Shown here piece by piece: positions 35,143 through 44,159 of a stretch of DNA of 64,000 nt. Below the pieces are notes generated by a model. It searched no databases. It was not told where the DNA came from and saw nothing but the letters and a program-made list of their open reading frames with translations. The translations under genes and the position numbers were made by a program. The stretch is from Bin55 sp965116055 (GTDB taxonomy: Bacteria > Pseudomonadota > Gammaproteobacteria > Pseudomonadales > Azotimanducaceae): the NCBI GenBank assembly GCA_965116055.1, contig OZ220466.1:1860001-1924000 (forward strand). Reading direction: 5' to 3'. Position 1 is the stretch's first letter, and each line of letters opens with the position of its first letter.

Positions 35143-37976
35143 GATTACTAGATAGAGATTTCGGCACGCCGCCGGTAGGCCATTACGATCCTACCGCACT
35201 AATTCATATCAGTATCGACGGTAGAGATATCTCGGTTCCACCAGATACCTCAATCATGCGTGCCGCGACCATGCTAGATATAGATATACCTAAATTGTGT
35301 GCGACCGACAGTCTTGCCTCCTTCGGTTCATGTCGCATGTGCATGGTACAAGTCGAGGGTCGGAAAGGTTTTATTGCAGCATGTACTGAGCCCGTAGCGG
35401 AAGGCATGGTTGTCACGACACAGAATGACGCCATCGCCGATTTGCGCCGCGGTGTGATGGAACTGTATATTTCTGATCACCCGCTGGACTGCTTGACCTG
35501 CGCTGCCAACGGCGACTGCGAACTCCAAGACGTTGCGGGTCAAGTTGGGCTCCGCGAAGTACGGTACGAAGAAGGTGCAAACCACCTCGCAGCAGAGAAA
35601 GATGAGAGTAATCCGTACTTCACTTTCGATCCTTCAAAATGCATTGTGTGTTCAAGATGCGTACGGGCTTGTGACGAAATTCAAGGTACATTCGCGCTTA
35701 CCGTGGACAATCGAGGATTCGCATCAACGATAGGCACGAGTGCGGATTCGTTTTTCGATTCGGAATGTGTCTCGTGCGGTGCGTGCGTGCAGGCTTGTCC
35801 AACCGCTACGCTTATGGAGAAGTCAGTTATTGAGCATGGTGTGCCTGACCGCGTGGTTGCCACGACATGCGCGTATTGCGGTGTCGGGTGTTCGTTCGAA
35901 GCCGAAATGAAGGGCGATCAGGTCATTCGTATGGTGCCGGATAAGGCCGGTAAAGCCAACCACGGTGCATCTTGTGTAAAAGGTAGGTTTGCTTGGGGCT
36001 ATGCGAACCACCCAGACCGAATCTATCAACCGATGGTTCGAAACAGTATTGACGAGCCGTGGCGGACGGTCACATGGGACGAAGCCATCCAGGAAACCGC
36101 TAAACGATTAACCGCGATCCAGATCGAGTATGGACGTAAGGCTATTGGGGCTATTTCGTCGTCGCGCGCGACGATTGAGGAGATTTATGTAGTACAGAAA
36201 TTAGTACGTACTGCATTTCGAAATAACAACATCGACACCTGTGCACGCGTATGTCACTCGCCTACCGGCTATGGCTTAATCCAAACCTTTGGCACTTCAG
36301 CCGGTACACAGGATTTCGACTCGGTCGCCGAGACGGATTTGATCTTGCTCATCGGCGCTAACCCAACGCACGGGCATCCGGTTTTTGCGAGTCGCATGAA
36401 ACAGCGCCTGCGCGAAGGTGCAAAGATAGTCGTTGCAGACCCACGTGAAATCGACTTCGTACGAACGCCCCACATTGAAGCCTCCGTACACGTTCCACTA
36501 AAACCAGGTACAAACCTACCCTTCATCAACGCACTCGCACACATCGTTGTCACCGAAAAATTGTGGGATTTAGACTTTGTGAAGTCACGCTGCGAATTGG
36601 ACTCCTTCAATGACTGGTGCGAATTCGTGCGCCAGGATGAGAACTCCCCCGAGGTCGCGGCCAAGATTTGCGGCGTGTCGGTTGATGCATTGCGCGAGAC
36701 AGCCCGGCTATATGCCGAAGCGCCTAATGCATCAATTTATTATGGTCTCGGGGTGACCGAACACAGCCAAGGTTCAGCCATGGTGATGGGTATGGCCAAT
36801 CTTGCCATGGTAACCGGTAATGTCGGTCGACCGGGCGTGGGCGTCAACCCTCTTCGCGGTCAAAACAACGTGCAAGGCTCAACTGATGTCGGTTCGTTCC
36901 CTCACGAGTTGCCAGGACACCGCCCTGTTGTTAACGCCAAAGTGCGTGCGGCCTTCGATAAGTTGTGGGGTGTTACCCTAGACGCTGAACCTGGTCTTCG
37001 CATCCCCAATATGTTTGACGAAGCAGTAGCTGGCACGTTCAAAGGTATGTATATTCAAGGTGAGGACTTCGCTCAGTCCGATCCCAATACCAAACATGTC
37101 GAAGAGGCACTAAGCGCTATGGACTGCGTTATCGTTCAAGACCTCTTCTTGACCGAAACGGCTAAATTCGCGCACATCTTTCTTCCCGCAACTTCGTTCC
37201 TGGAAAAGGATGGCACGTTCGTTAATGCTGAAAGGCGATTTAATCGCGTGCGGCCTGCCATTTCATCGAAAACGGGCAAGGACGAATGGCAAGTCACCTG
37301 CGAAATTGCCCAGGCGATGGGATACGACATGAGCTATGAATCAGCGGCAAAAATCCTTGATGAGCTCGCTGTTTCGACACCTGATTTCGAGAAATTGTCG
37401 TTTGCTCACCTTGATGAAATACATAGTGCGCAGTGGCCTGTCACAAATGCTTTCCCGTATGGGACGCCGGTCATGCATGCAGATGGATTCGTACGTGGCA
37501 AAGGATTGTTCAAGATAACAGAATATGTCCCAACAGAAGAGCGCACCAATCGAAAGTTTCCACTCGTATTAACCACTGGACGCAAACTTCACCAATATAA
37601 CGTCGGTACGCAAACACGCCGAACGGAGAACATCGCTTGGCTTGATGAGGATGTCCTTGAAATACATCCAAGCGACGCTGAACTACGCGGTGTTCGCCAA
37701 GGAAGTTGGGTATCAATTCGAAGCCGCGTCGGTGAAATTTCATTGCGGGCGGAAATTACCGAGAGGGTCGTGCCTGGCGTGGTATATACGACATTTCACT
37801 ACCCTTCGACAGGTACAAACGTTATTACGACGAGTATTTCAGACGAATATACGAACTGCCCCGAATACAAAGTTACGGCCGTTGAAGTGATGCCAGCGAA
37901 TCATCAGGCCGAATGGCAATTAGCATTCAAAGATCGGCGCGAACGACAGATTGAGTTGCTACCTGTCGGCGAATGA
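35139..37976 (+). CDS. fdsA: NAD-dependent formate dehydrogenase alpha subunit (molybdenum)
   Basis: The product has 945 residues. The N-terminus is NuoG-like with a 2Fe-2S site (Cys54, 65, 68, 82), a His-Cys3 cluster (HPLDCLTCAANGDC), two ferredoxin clusters (CIVCSRCVRAC; CVSCGACVQAC) and a further cluster at CAYCGVGC. The catalytic part has CARVCHSPTGYGL, in which Cys372 is the expected molybdenum ligand, so it is a cysteine and not a selenocysteine enzyme. It oxidises formate to CO2 with bis-MGD cofactor in the cytoplasm. Translation is coupled to both neighbours. Confidence 0.96.
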   Translation: MRLLDRDFGTPPVGHYDPTALIHISIDGRDISVPPDTSIMRAATMLDIDIPKLCATDSLASFGSCRMCMVQVEGRKGFIAACTEPVAEGMVVTTQNDAIADLRRGVMELYISDHPLDCLTCAANGDCELQDVAGQVGLREVRYEEGANHLAAEKDESNPYFTFDPSKCIVCSRCVRACDEIQGTFALTVDNRGFASTIGTSADSFFDSECVSCGACVQACPTATLMEKSVIEHGVPDRVVATTCAYCGVGCSFEAEMKGDQVIRMVPDKAGKANHGASCVKGRFAWGYANHPDRIYQPMVRNSIDEPWRTVTWDEAIQETAKRLTAIQIEYGRKAIGAISSSRATIEEIYVVQKLVRTAFRNNNIDTCARVCHSPTGYGLIQTFGTSAGTQDFDSVAETDLILLIGANPTHGHPVFASRMKQRLREGAKIVVADPREIDFVRTPHIEASVHVPLKPGTNLPFINALAHIVVTEKLWDLDFVKSRCELDSFNDWCEFVRQDENSPEVAAKICGVSVDALRETARLYAEAPNASIYYGLGVTEHSQGSAMVMGMANLAMVTGNVGRPGVGVNPLRGQNNVQGSTDVGSFPHELPGHRPVVNAKVRAAFDKLWGVTLDAEPGLRIPNMFDEAVAGTFKGMYIQGEDFAQSDPNTKHVEEALSAMDCVIVQDLFLTETAKFAHIFLPATSFLEKDGTFVNAERRFNRVRPAISSKTGKDEWQVTCEIAQAMGYDMSYESAAKILDELAVSTPDFEKLSFAHLDEIHSAQWPVTNAFPYGTPVMHADGFVRGKGLFKITEYVPTEERTNRKFPLVLTTGRKLHQYNVGTQTRRTENIAWLDEDVLEIHPSDAELRGVRQGSWVSIRSRVGEISLRAEITERVVPGVVYTTFHYPSTGTNVITTSISDEYTNCPEYKVTAVEVMPANHQAEWQLAFKDRRERQIELLPVGE

Positions 37977-38830
37977 ACACGATTCCGAGCGTAAGCTCAA
38001 GCGCGCCTTCTAGCGTTCGGGTTACGCTGAATCGAATTTCGCATGCCGCGAATCGCATTGTTCAAGATACTGTCATCGTGGAAGAACCGATGGAACTGAG
38101 ACTCAAGCAAGCCAACGGTTTTGAAGGTACTATTTCGATTACGATGCGCACACCAGGGCAAGATTTCGAACTAGCCACCGGTTACCTACTGTGCGAAGGC
38201 ATCATTTCTAGACCTGGTGACGTAAAAGATGTTCGATACTGCGGCCCACCCAGTCCCGATAAGGGCTACCAAAATGTCGTGCAAGTTGAGCTTGATACGA
38301 ATTTAGCGTTCGATGTCAATCGTCTTCAACGCAACTTCTACACCTCTTCAAGTTGCGGTGTTTGCGGAAAAACGTCTATCGACGCGGTAGATGCGCCGTT
38401 TGCACCCATTGAAGCGCAAACATACGTGATCGCACGTGAGAGCTTACCGAGTTTGCCTGAGCGACTGAAATCTTGGCAAGCAGAATTCCAACGTACGGGC
38501 GGTTTACATGCAGCGGCAACAGTCGATGAATCCGGCGAAATCCAACGCGTTCGGGAAGATGTAGGTCGCCACAATGCGGTCGACAAACTCATTGGCTCCT
38601 ATTTCTGCGAAACGGATACCCCGCTCAGGAATTTAGGGTTGATGCTGAGCGGTCGTGCCGGTTTTGAGTTAGTGCAAAAAGCGGCTATGGCGAACATTCC
38701 GTTTATTGCCGCCATCGGACCACCGTCAAATCTAGCGATTGAACTTGCAGCTGAACGTCGCATTACCCTCGTCGGCTTTCTACGGCAGTCCGGTTACAAC
38801 ATCTATACATCGCACGGCGCGTTACATTAA
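37973..38830 (+). CDS. fdhD: Formate dehydrogenase accessory sulfurtransferase
   Basis: The product has 285 residues. FdhD delivers sulfur to the molybdenum cofactor of formate dehydrogenase. The TSSSCGVCGKTS segment contains the essential CxxC pair, and REDVGRHNAVDKLIG and SGRAGFELVQKAAMA are family signatures. It overlaps the fdsA stop by ATGA, where fdsC lies in other fds operons. Confidence 0.96.
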   Translation: MNTIPSVSSSAPSSVRVTLNRISHAANRIVQDTVIVEEPMELRLKQANGFEGTISITMRTPGQDFELATGYLLCEGIISRPGDVKDVRYCGPPSPDKGYQNVVQVELDTNLAFDVNRLQRNFYTSSSCGVCGKTSIDAVDAPFAPIEAQTYVIARESLPSLPERLKSWQAEFQRTGGLHAAATVDESGEIQRVREDVGRHNAVDKLIGSYFCETDTPLRNLGLMLSGRAGFELVQKAAMANIPFIAAIGPPSNLAIELAAERRITLVGFLRQSGYNIYTSHGALH

Positions 38831-38832
38831 CG

Positions 38833-39432
38833 ATGGCCGTACATCCTGCCTCGCATACCGAAGTGACCGCTATCGTACTGTGCGGAGGTAAAGGATCTCG
38901 ATTAGACGACTACGACAAACCGTTATTACAACTTGGCGAAACTCGCTTCATTGATCGAATACTGGATCGTCTTAAATCTCAGGTAAGAGACATCGTGATT
39001 TCTTGCTCGCGTAATGTGGCTATTTACGAAGCGCTTCATTACCCACTCGCCATTGATCGAGAACTCAATGTCGGTCCATTAGGCGGATTGACCGAGGCTT
39101 TTTCTTTAATCAAGACTGAGTGGGCTTTTACTACGCCTGGCGATACGCCTTTTATATCGGACACCATCGTCGAGAGACTTCGTCAAGATGCCGAAATGCG
39201 AGGGGTTGCAGTGCCTGAAGTAAAAGGCACGAGACAGAATCTGTGTTTATTACTTGACGCACTGCATCGCGATAAGCTCGTCGAGTTCCATGTGCGAGGC
39301 GGAAATGCTGTCAAACATTGGCTCAACGAAGAACAAATCAAATCAACCGACTTAAGTGATATCGAAGATTCATTTTTCAACGTAAATACACACGAAGATC
39401 TTACCGTTGCCCAATCCCGAATATCCGGTTAG
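38833..39432 (+). CDS. mobA: Molybdenum cofactor guanylyltransferase
   Basis: The product has 199 residues. It attaches GMP to molybdopterin to give the MGD form used by formate dehydrogenase. IVLCGGKGSRLDDYDKPLLQL is the nucleotide-binding and Lys motif, and TTPGDTPFIS and FFNVNTHEDL match the family. It begins 2 nt after fdhD and completes a self-contained maturation set. An fdsD-like gene is not seen. Confidence 0.94.
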   Translation: MAVHPASHTEVTAIVLCGGKGSRLDDYDKPLLQLGETRFIDRILDRLKSQVRDIVISCSRNVAIYEALHYPLAIDRELNVGPLGGLTEAFSLIKTEWAFTTPGDTPFISDTIVERLRQDAEMRGVAVPEVKGTRQNLCLLLDALHRDKLVEFHVRGGNAVKHWLNEEQIKSTDLSDIEDSFFNVNTHEDLTVAQSRISG

Positions 39433-39439
39433 CGAAGGC

Positions 39440-40237
39440 ATGTCGGATTACGCCTCGCACTTCTCCAATGCTTCCATAGCCTGCTCCCACGACGAGCATG
39501 TTCTTAATCTAAGACTTTTGGGCAATCATGTGGAATATGAGACACTGGACACGCTTGCTATAGCAGTGTCCCGCGCTCAGGATGACCCCACCGTTCGTGC
39601 CGTTGCCATCGTCATTTCATCTGACGGCGCCGACTCAGACCGCATGGGATCTTTCCCCCAACGATTCGTACATCGTTTACCGAGCGGTTCGCATGGATCT
39701 GGACCTATCGTCGAACAAGCTACGCTTCGGTCCATGCTTGAATGCACCAAGCCGCTCATCGCCTATATGCACGGTCGCGTGAACGGCATTGCTATTGACC
39801 TCGCCGCAGCGTGCGATGTGCGCATCGCGAAAGCGGATATGACCATGCAAGACACTCGAATATTGCAAGGACGAACGGCAAGCACAGGGATAACGTATCT
39901 CTTGCCGAAATTGATTGGGCAATCGCAAGCGATGCGCGTTTTATTGCTAGGCGAACAATTGACTGCGAATGAGGCGAGACGCATTCATTTCGTACACCAG
40001 GTTGTCGATGACGCTTCGTTCGACGATTACGCAATAAGTTTCTCACAACGTATTTCAAATATGGCAACGCGAGCTTGGCAAGTACACAAGATGCAAGTGA
40101 TTGGTCAGCAGCATTTAGATTACGCAAGTGCAATGGTCCATTCCTTAGGGATTCGCCAAACTCACGTGATTACCGACCGCATCGAAGGCATTAACGCGTG
40201 GCGCGAACGACGCGATCCTAAGTTCACAGGAACATGA
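39440..40237 (+). CDS. Crotonase-fold protein lacking the standard catalytic glutamates
   Basis: About 265 residues from ATG 39440; a TTG at 39407 would overlap mobA by 26 nt. The crotonase fold is clear: AVAIVISSDGADS, KPLIAYMHGRVNGIAIDLAAACDVRIA and GITYLLPKLIGQSQAMRVLLLG. Compared with enoyl-CoA hydratase, the glutamate of 'GGGCELA' is Asp (IDLAAACD) and the second glutamate (of 'QPE') is Arg in DTRILQG. It may be an isomerase, hydrolase or ring-acting enzyme. It overlaps the next crotonase gene by ATGA. Confidence 0.75.
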   Translation: MSDYASHFSNASIACSHDEHVLNLRLLGNHVEYETLDTLAIAVSRAQDDPTVRAVAIVISSDGADSDRMGSFPQRFVHRLPSGSHGSGPIVEQATLRSMLECTKPLIAYMHGRVNGIAIDLAAACDVRIAKADMTMQDTRILQGRTASTGITYLLPKLIGQSQAMRVLLLGEQLTANEARRIHFVHQVVDDASFDDYAISFSQRISNMATRAWQVHKMQVIGQQHLDYASAMVHSLGIRQTHVITDRIEGINAWRERRDPKFTGT

Positions 40238-40959
40238 GCGACGCCGATCTCATAGTTGAGAACGCGGGTGGAATTCGGCACCTCATTTTTAATCGGCCGA
40301 AGAAGATCAATGCCATTGATTACGCGCAACATTTGCGCTTGATTGAGCAGTTCGATATCGCCGAGCAGGACCCTACCGTCAAAGTCCTGACGCTATCCGG
40401 GATCGGGCGAGGATTTTGTTCCGGGGACGATCTTGCTGCTTTGAGGTACGAGGGCAACGATCCGTATCAACATCGTAAAGTCGATCTCGAAATGGGGAGC
40501 GGGCCGGCCGTATTGCTGCAGGCTTGCAGCAAATTACACCACCTGTCTAAACCAACTGTCGCGCTCATGCACGGCATCGCGCTCGGGTCAGGCTATGACT
40601 ATAGTTTGTCGTGCGATTTTCGGGTCGTTACTGAAGATATTCGTTATGGTGACCCGCGCATTGACCGAGCCCTGTGGGCTGCAGAAGGCTGGTCTTACAA
40701 ACTCCCTCGACTAACCAATTTCTCAATCGTTAGCCGTGTTGCATACCTAGGCGAGATCATGAACGGCAGTCAGGCGTTGGCTTTTGGTCTTGCCCACGCG
40801 ATTGTGAGCGGCAACCCCAACATACGCAAGTCCGCGAGTGCGTTCTTGGATAAGGTATTACGCGTAGCGTCACCGGCTTATAGTGAAGTAAAGCATGCTA
40901 TTCTGCAGGGTATGGATACTACATTTGAGCATGCCATTGCATACGCAGGAAATGAGTAA
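40234..40959 (+). CDS. Second crotonase-fold protein, same active-site changes
   Basis: The product has 241 residues. NRPKKINAIDYAQHLRL and GIGRGFCSGDDLAAL are typical of the crotonase CoA and oxyanion regions, followed by MHGIALGSGYDYSLSCDFRVV. As in the preceding gene, the two positions normally held by catalytic glutamates read Asp (GYDYSLSCD) and Arg (GDPRIDRAL). The coupling and shared substitution suggest the pair acts together, perhaps as a heteromer. Substrate unknown. Confidence 0.78.
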   Translation: MSDADLIVENAGGIRHLIFNRPKKINAIDYAQHLRLIEQFDIAEQDPTVKVLTLSGIGRGFCSGDDLAALRYEGNDPYQHRKVDLEMGSGPAVLLQACSKLHHLSKPTVALMHGIALGSGYDYSLSCDFRVVTEDIRYGDPRIDRALWAAEGWSYKLPRLTNFSIVSRVAYLGEIMNGSQALAFGLAHAIVSGNPNIRKSASAFLDKVLRVASPAYSEVKHAILQGMDTTFEHAIAYAGNE

Positions 40960-41017
40960 ATTCCTGTCATTCGCGAGTAGCGTCGGCCAACCCCATCAAT
41001 GAGGAGTTAAACGCCAC

Positions 41018-42586
41018 ATGCAGCTATTAACTGACGAGCAAGTTCGTCAATTTATTGTCGACGGTTGCATTGCGCTCATGCCAGCTGTCGACCCATCACT
41101 ACATAAAACCATTGACACGAAATTACGGTTTGCGACGGAGCGTGAGTTCCCCGTGGGGAATAACATCCTCGCCCGCGTGCCCGAAATTTGGCAAATATTG
41201 CGTGCGCCTAATATCCGAGGCGCACTGACGAGCTTGCTCGGACCGAACTATTGTGTGCATCCGCACCGGGCGATACATACAAGTCGACCCGTCGAAAATA
41301 AAGAAGTCGACTACGAGCCTTCGTACAACGCCCCGCCGATGGGAAAAGGGTCTATGGCTGGATCAGGTTGGCACCAAGATGCCCAAAGCCCATTGTCGCG
41401 AGGTCGGCACCATACCTTTAAGTATTTAATCGCGTTCTACTTTCCACACGATACGCCGGAGACCATGGGACCAACGCGCTATCAGGCAGGCAGTTACCTG
41501 TTCAGCGAACCGCACGAACCTAGTGGCGTCGTGCTGCCGGATTACGTGAAAGGCGGTAGCTTTTTACTGCTTCATTTTGATACAGTTCATGCCGGATGGC
41601 CAAATCGCACGGACTTGGCCCGCTACATGATCAAGATCGTGTTTACCCGGACTGAACACCCAAAAATCGCTACATGGCAAAACCGTAGTGTCGAATGGCA
41701 ACAGCCTACAACTCGGCAAGCCGATCTCAATCTCGACTCCGCTTGGCATTACTTGTGGCATTGGTTACGCGGCGAGGAGAACAAGCGCATAAATGGAGGG
41801 GTCAATTTCGAGGCCCTCAACGGTACCGATGAGGTTGCACGCCTGGATAGCGTGTACAGCTGTGCAGATGACGAGGAAATCGAGAGATTAATCAAACAAT
41901 TACGCAATTTAGCAGGCCGTGACATGCACGAACGGCGTAAAGCAACCGACAAAGCAGGACGAACGATCCCACGCGACCACGTCATAGGTCAAGAAAGGCG
42001 CTGGAACGAGCGCGCTATCGTATTCGACGACGCGGCTTACGCACTCGCTTCTAGCGGTGAGCGAGCCATTAAACCACTGACAGATCTTCTTCAAGTGACT
42101 GACCCATGGGTACGTATCAACGCGGTTTTCGCTCTCGGTGAGATCGGTCCCGCGGCATGTACTGCAGTCCCATCGCTTGCAACGCTGCTTGACGATCGGC
42201 ATCAGCAAGTTGTGAGACAGACTTTGGACGCAATCGCATCTATTGGCGAGGGAATGGATGCGGCTCTCAATGGTATAGAAAAACTACTGCTAACGTCTAA
42301 CCCCAATTGGCAGGAACCGGAAGTCATGCGCGGTTGGACGGGTGAAGATCAAGTACGGCTAAACGCGACGTTTGCTCTATTGAGCGGTATTAATTACAAC
42401 AACGATCTCAATCGAATCGAAGCTCTGCTTAGTTCTGTGTTAGACGATCCTAATGGATATGTGCCAGCCATTGCAGTTGAGGGTCTTACACGCATAGGGA
42501 CGACAAGCAGTCATGCAACTGCAATTCGCTATCTTCAGGATCGTCGGTGGGACGATACGCTACAAGGCGGCGTTAAACCCTTCTGA
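41018..42586 (+). CDS. Phytanoyl-CoA dioxygenase family protein fused to HEAT repeats
   Basis: The product has 522 residues. The N-terminal half (about 1-230) is a PhyH-type iron/2-oxoglutarate oxygenase; the facial triad reads His119-x-Asp121 (GWHQDAQ) with distal His191 (HAGWPNRT). After a linker, residues about 335-515 form HEAT-like repeats (AIKPLTDLLQVTDPWVRINA, AVPSLATLLDDRHQQVVRQT, RIEALLSSVLDDP). This combination is unusual; the HEAT part may bind a partner or carrier. The exact substrate cannot be read from the sequence. It follows the two crotonases by 58 bp. Confidence 0.85.
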   Translation: MQLLTDEQVRQFIVDGCIALMPAVDPSLHKTIDTKLRFATEREFPVGNNILARVPEIWQILRAPNIRGALTSLLGPNYCVHPHRAIHTSRPVENKEVDYEPSYNAPPMGKGSMAGSGWHQDAQSPLSRGRHHTFKYLIAFYFPHDTPETMGPTRYQAGSYLFSEPHEPSGVVLPDYVKGGSFLLLHFDTVHAGWPNRTDLARYMIKIVFTRTEHPKIATWQNRSVEWQQPTTRQADLNLDSAWHYLWHWLRGEENKRINGGVNFEALNGTDEVARLDSVYSCADDEEIERLIKQLRNLAGRDMHERRKATDKAGRTIPRDHVIGQERRWNERAIVFDDAAYALASSGERAIKPLTDLLQVTDPWVRINAVFALGEIGPAACTAVPSLATLLDDRHQQVVRQTLDAIASIGEGMDAALNGIEKLLLTSNPNWQEPEVMRGWTGEDQVRLNATFALLSGINYNNDLNRIEALLSSVLDDPNGYVPAIAVEGLTRIGTTSSHATAIRYLQDRRWDDTLQGGVKPF

Positions 42587-42635
42587 TATGCCGTATGCTG
42601 AGCTGAGACATAAGGAGCGTATTGAAATAGACGAA

Positions 42636-43232
42636 CTAAAGTGGGCCTTGACCCACATAACTTTCCAACTGCCAACGAATCATCGGCAAGTGTTGACGGC
42701 CTAGATACCGCTCACCATCCACTAAAAACATAGGCACGGCGAAAACACCCCGTTCTATCAACTCGGCCCGCACCGGATCAAGACACCACTGAGCATCCTC
42801 CTGGTCGAATTGTGGGACCCCAACTGCAGCTAGTATGGTTGTTATGTCACTCACGCTGTTCAATTGGAGTTCGCCCTTCCAGAAGCGCCGGAAAACATGG
42901 TCCGCGTATGCGAATCCGAACCCCTCCGCGTTGGCTGCGAGCAGACCCTGCAGCGCGACGGTCGAATCACAGTCGTTTCCATCAATTGCCATGTCGATGC
43001 CCTGAACGGCTGCATAGCGGAATGCGTCTTGTCGGGTGTACTCCGCCCGTACTCGGCGATGTCTCTCCCCAATAGTTTCTAGTGACGATTCTTGCCTCAC
43101 GACATTCAATTCGCTTACCGTTCGCATAGGCGTAATTTTTAAATCAACGCCGAGTTCGTCTGCGAGTTGCTTCGCAGGTTGAAGTGCAAGTAAAGCATTA
43201 ACACTTACGAAGTCGACGACTAGCTCGATCAT
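42636..43232 (-). CDS. DsbA-fold protein, 2-hydroxychromene-2-carboxylate isomerase-like (divergent)
   Basis: The product has 198 residues. The thioredoxin/kappa-GST fold shows in VDFVSVNALLALQPAKQLA and in the C-terminal GVFAVPMFLVDGERYLGRQH. There is no CxxC. The normal 'SPYxYLA' glutathione-site motif is degraded to SVNALLA. It is the second of two coupled paralogues (ATGA overlap) and convergent with the PhyH-HEAT gene. Confidence 0.72.
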   Translation of the reverse strand: MIELVVDFVSVNALLALQPAKQLADELGVDLKITPMRTVSELNVVRQESSLETIGERHRRVRAEYTRQDAFRYAAVQGIDMAIDGNDCDSTVALQGLLAANAEGFGFAYADHVFRRFWKGELQLNSVSDITTILAAVGVPQFDQEDAQWCLDPVRAELIERGVFAVPMFLVDGERYLGRQHLPMIRWQLESYVGQGPL

Positions 43233-43915
43233 TGGAAATATCGATACGCCATGTCTGGTGGCGGTCCTTTGCGATCATCCAATATCCATCGAATATACGG
43301 CAGGTTCTCTCGTCCGAAAAACAATTCATCGTCGATGACAAAGGTCGGTACGCCGAATATGCCTGCTGGATGTAAGGCAGCTTGCAGTGCGTCATGCTGG
43401 CGACCTCCCTCCCCGTTTACGAATAATTCGAAATCATTGGTTTTGATTTTTAAGGTTTGCAAGACCGAAAGCACGACCTGAAGCGATTCGACATCAAGTT
43501 CACGCAACCAGAAGCGCTCATATACATAGTCAAGAAACGCGAGCAATGTCTCGGGTTGGTATTCCTTTACATATAAGAAAGCGATGTGAATCAAGCGTGT
43601 ATTCCATATCTTCCGGGTGCCATAAAGCTTGATGTTCCGAATACGAGCGTAACGTTTCGCGTCCATATACGAGTAACGTACAAAGCCCCACTGTCGCTTC
43701 GAGCGCTTGCTTTCGACAACTTCACCTCGATCATCGACCTTCGCTGACCCTAGGTAACTTGGAATATCGAGTGTTAATGGACGCCAGTCTATCTCGATAT
43801 TGAAATCATTGGCAAGTTGCTTCGTAGGATCTTTTGCAAGATAGGCGTAGGGGCTTTTGACGTCCAAGTACACAATCAATCGCGCATCACTCTTTCGAGC
43901 GTCATAGTTCACCAT
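43229..43915 (-). CDS. 2-hydroxychromene-2-carboxylate isomerase-like protein
   Basis: The product has 228 residues. VYLDVKSPYAYLAKDP holds the conserved Ser-Pro and Tyr of glutathione-dependent HCCA isomerases, and GIFGVPTFVIDDELFFGRENL closes the thioredoxin fold. There is no CxxC. Known members isomerise ring-cleavage products of aromatics with glutathione; here the neighbours suggest lipid or ketone catabolism, so the true substrate is open. It precedes a shorter paralogue. Confidence 0.78.
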   Translation of the reverse strand: MVNYDARKSDARLIVYLDVKSPYAYLAKDPTKQLANDFNIEIDWRPLTLDIPSYLGSAKVDDRGEVVESKRSKRQWGFVRYSYMDAKRYARIRNIKLYGTRKIWNTRLIHIAFLYVKEYQPETLLAFLDYVYERFWLRELDVESLQVVLSVLQTLKIKTNDFELFVNGEGGRQHDALQAALHPAGIFGVPTFVIDDELFFGRENLPYIRWILDDRKGPPPDMAYRYFQ

Positions 43916-44159
43916 GCTTGATTCAAGCGTACCTCATATCAAGATCCTTGCACCATAAAAATCAAGTGTATTGGATGCTTACTTTCATCATGACATGAAT
44001 GGCCAATACGCTTTTTTCGAGCCTTCCCAAGTTGTTACTACCCGTGATTTGAGAACATATACGGGCAGGTTGCTTCGACAAACTGGAAAAAAGAGAAAAC
44101 TCAGAGGTTTAAAACGTTCTGAGCTTCCTCAAAACAACATATGGCGCTTCAGGCATTAG

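Noticed and set aside
35139..37976. Selenocysteine in the formate dehydrogenase
   Set aside because: The active-site codon encodes cysteine (CARVCHSP) and there is no internal TGA.
43971..44159. 62-codon frame between the HCCA-like pair and the SDR
   Set aside because: TTG start, no ribosome binding site, and a basic, featureless product. The nearby CTCAGA/TCTGAG repeat (44100-44123) has a 12-nt loop and no T run.
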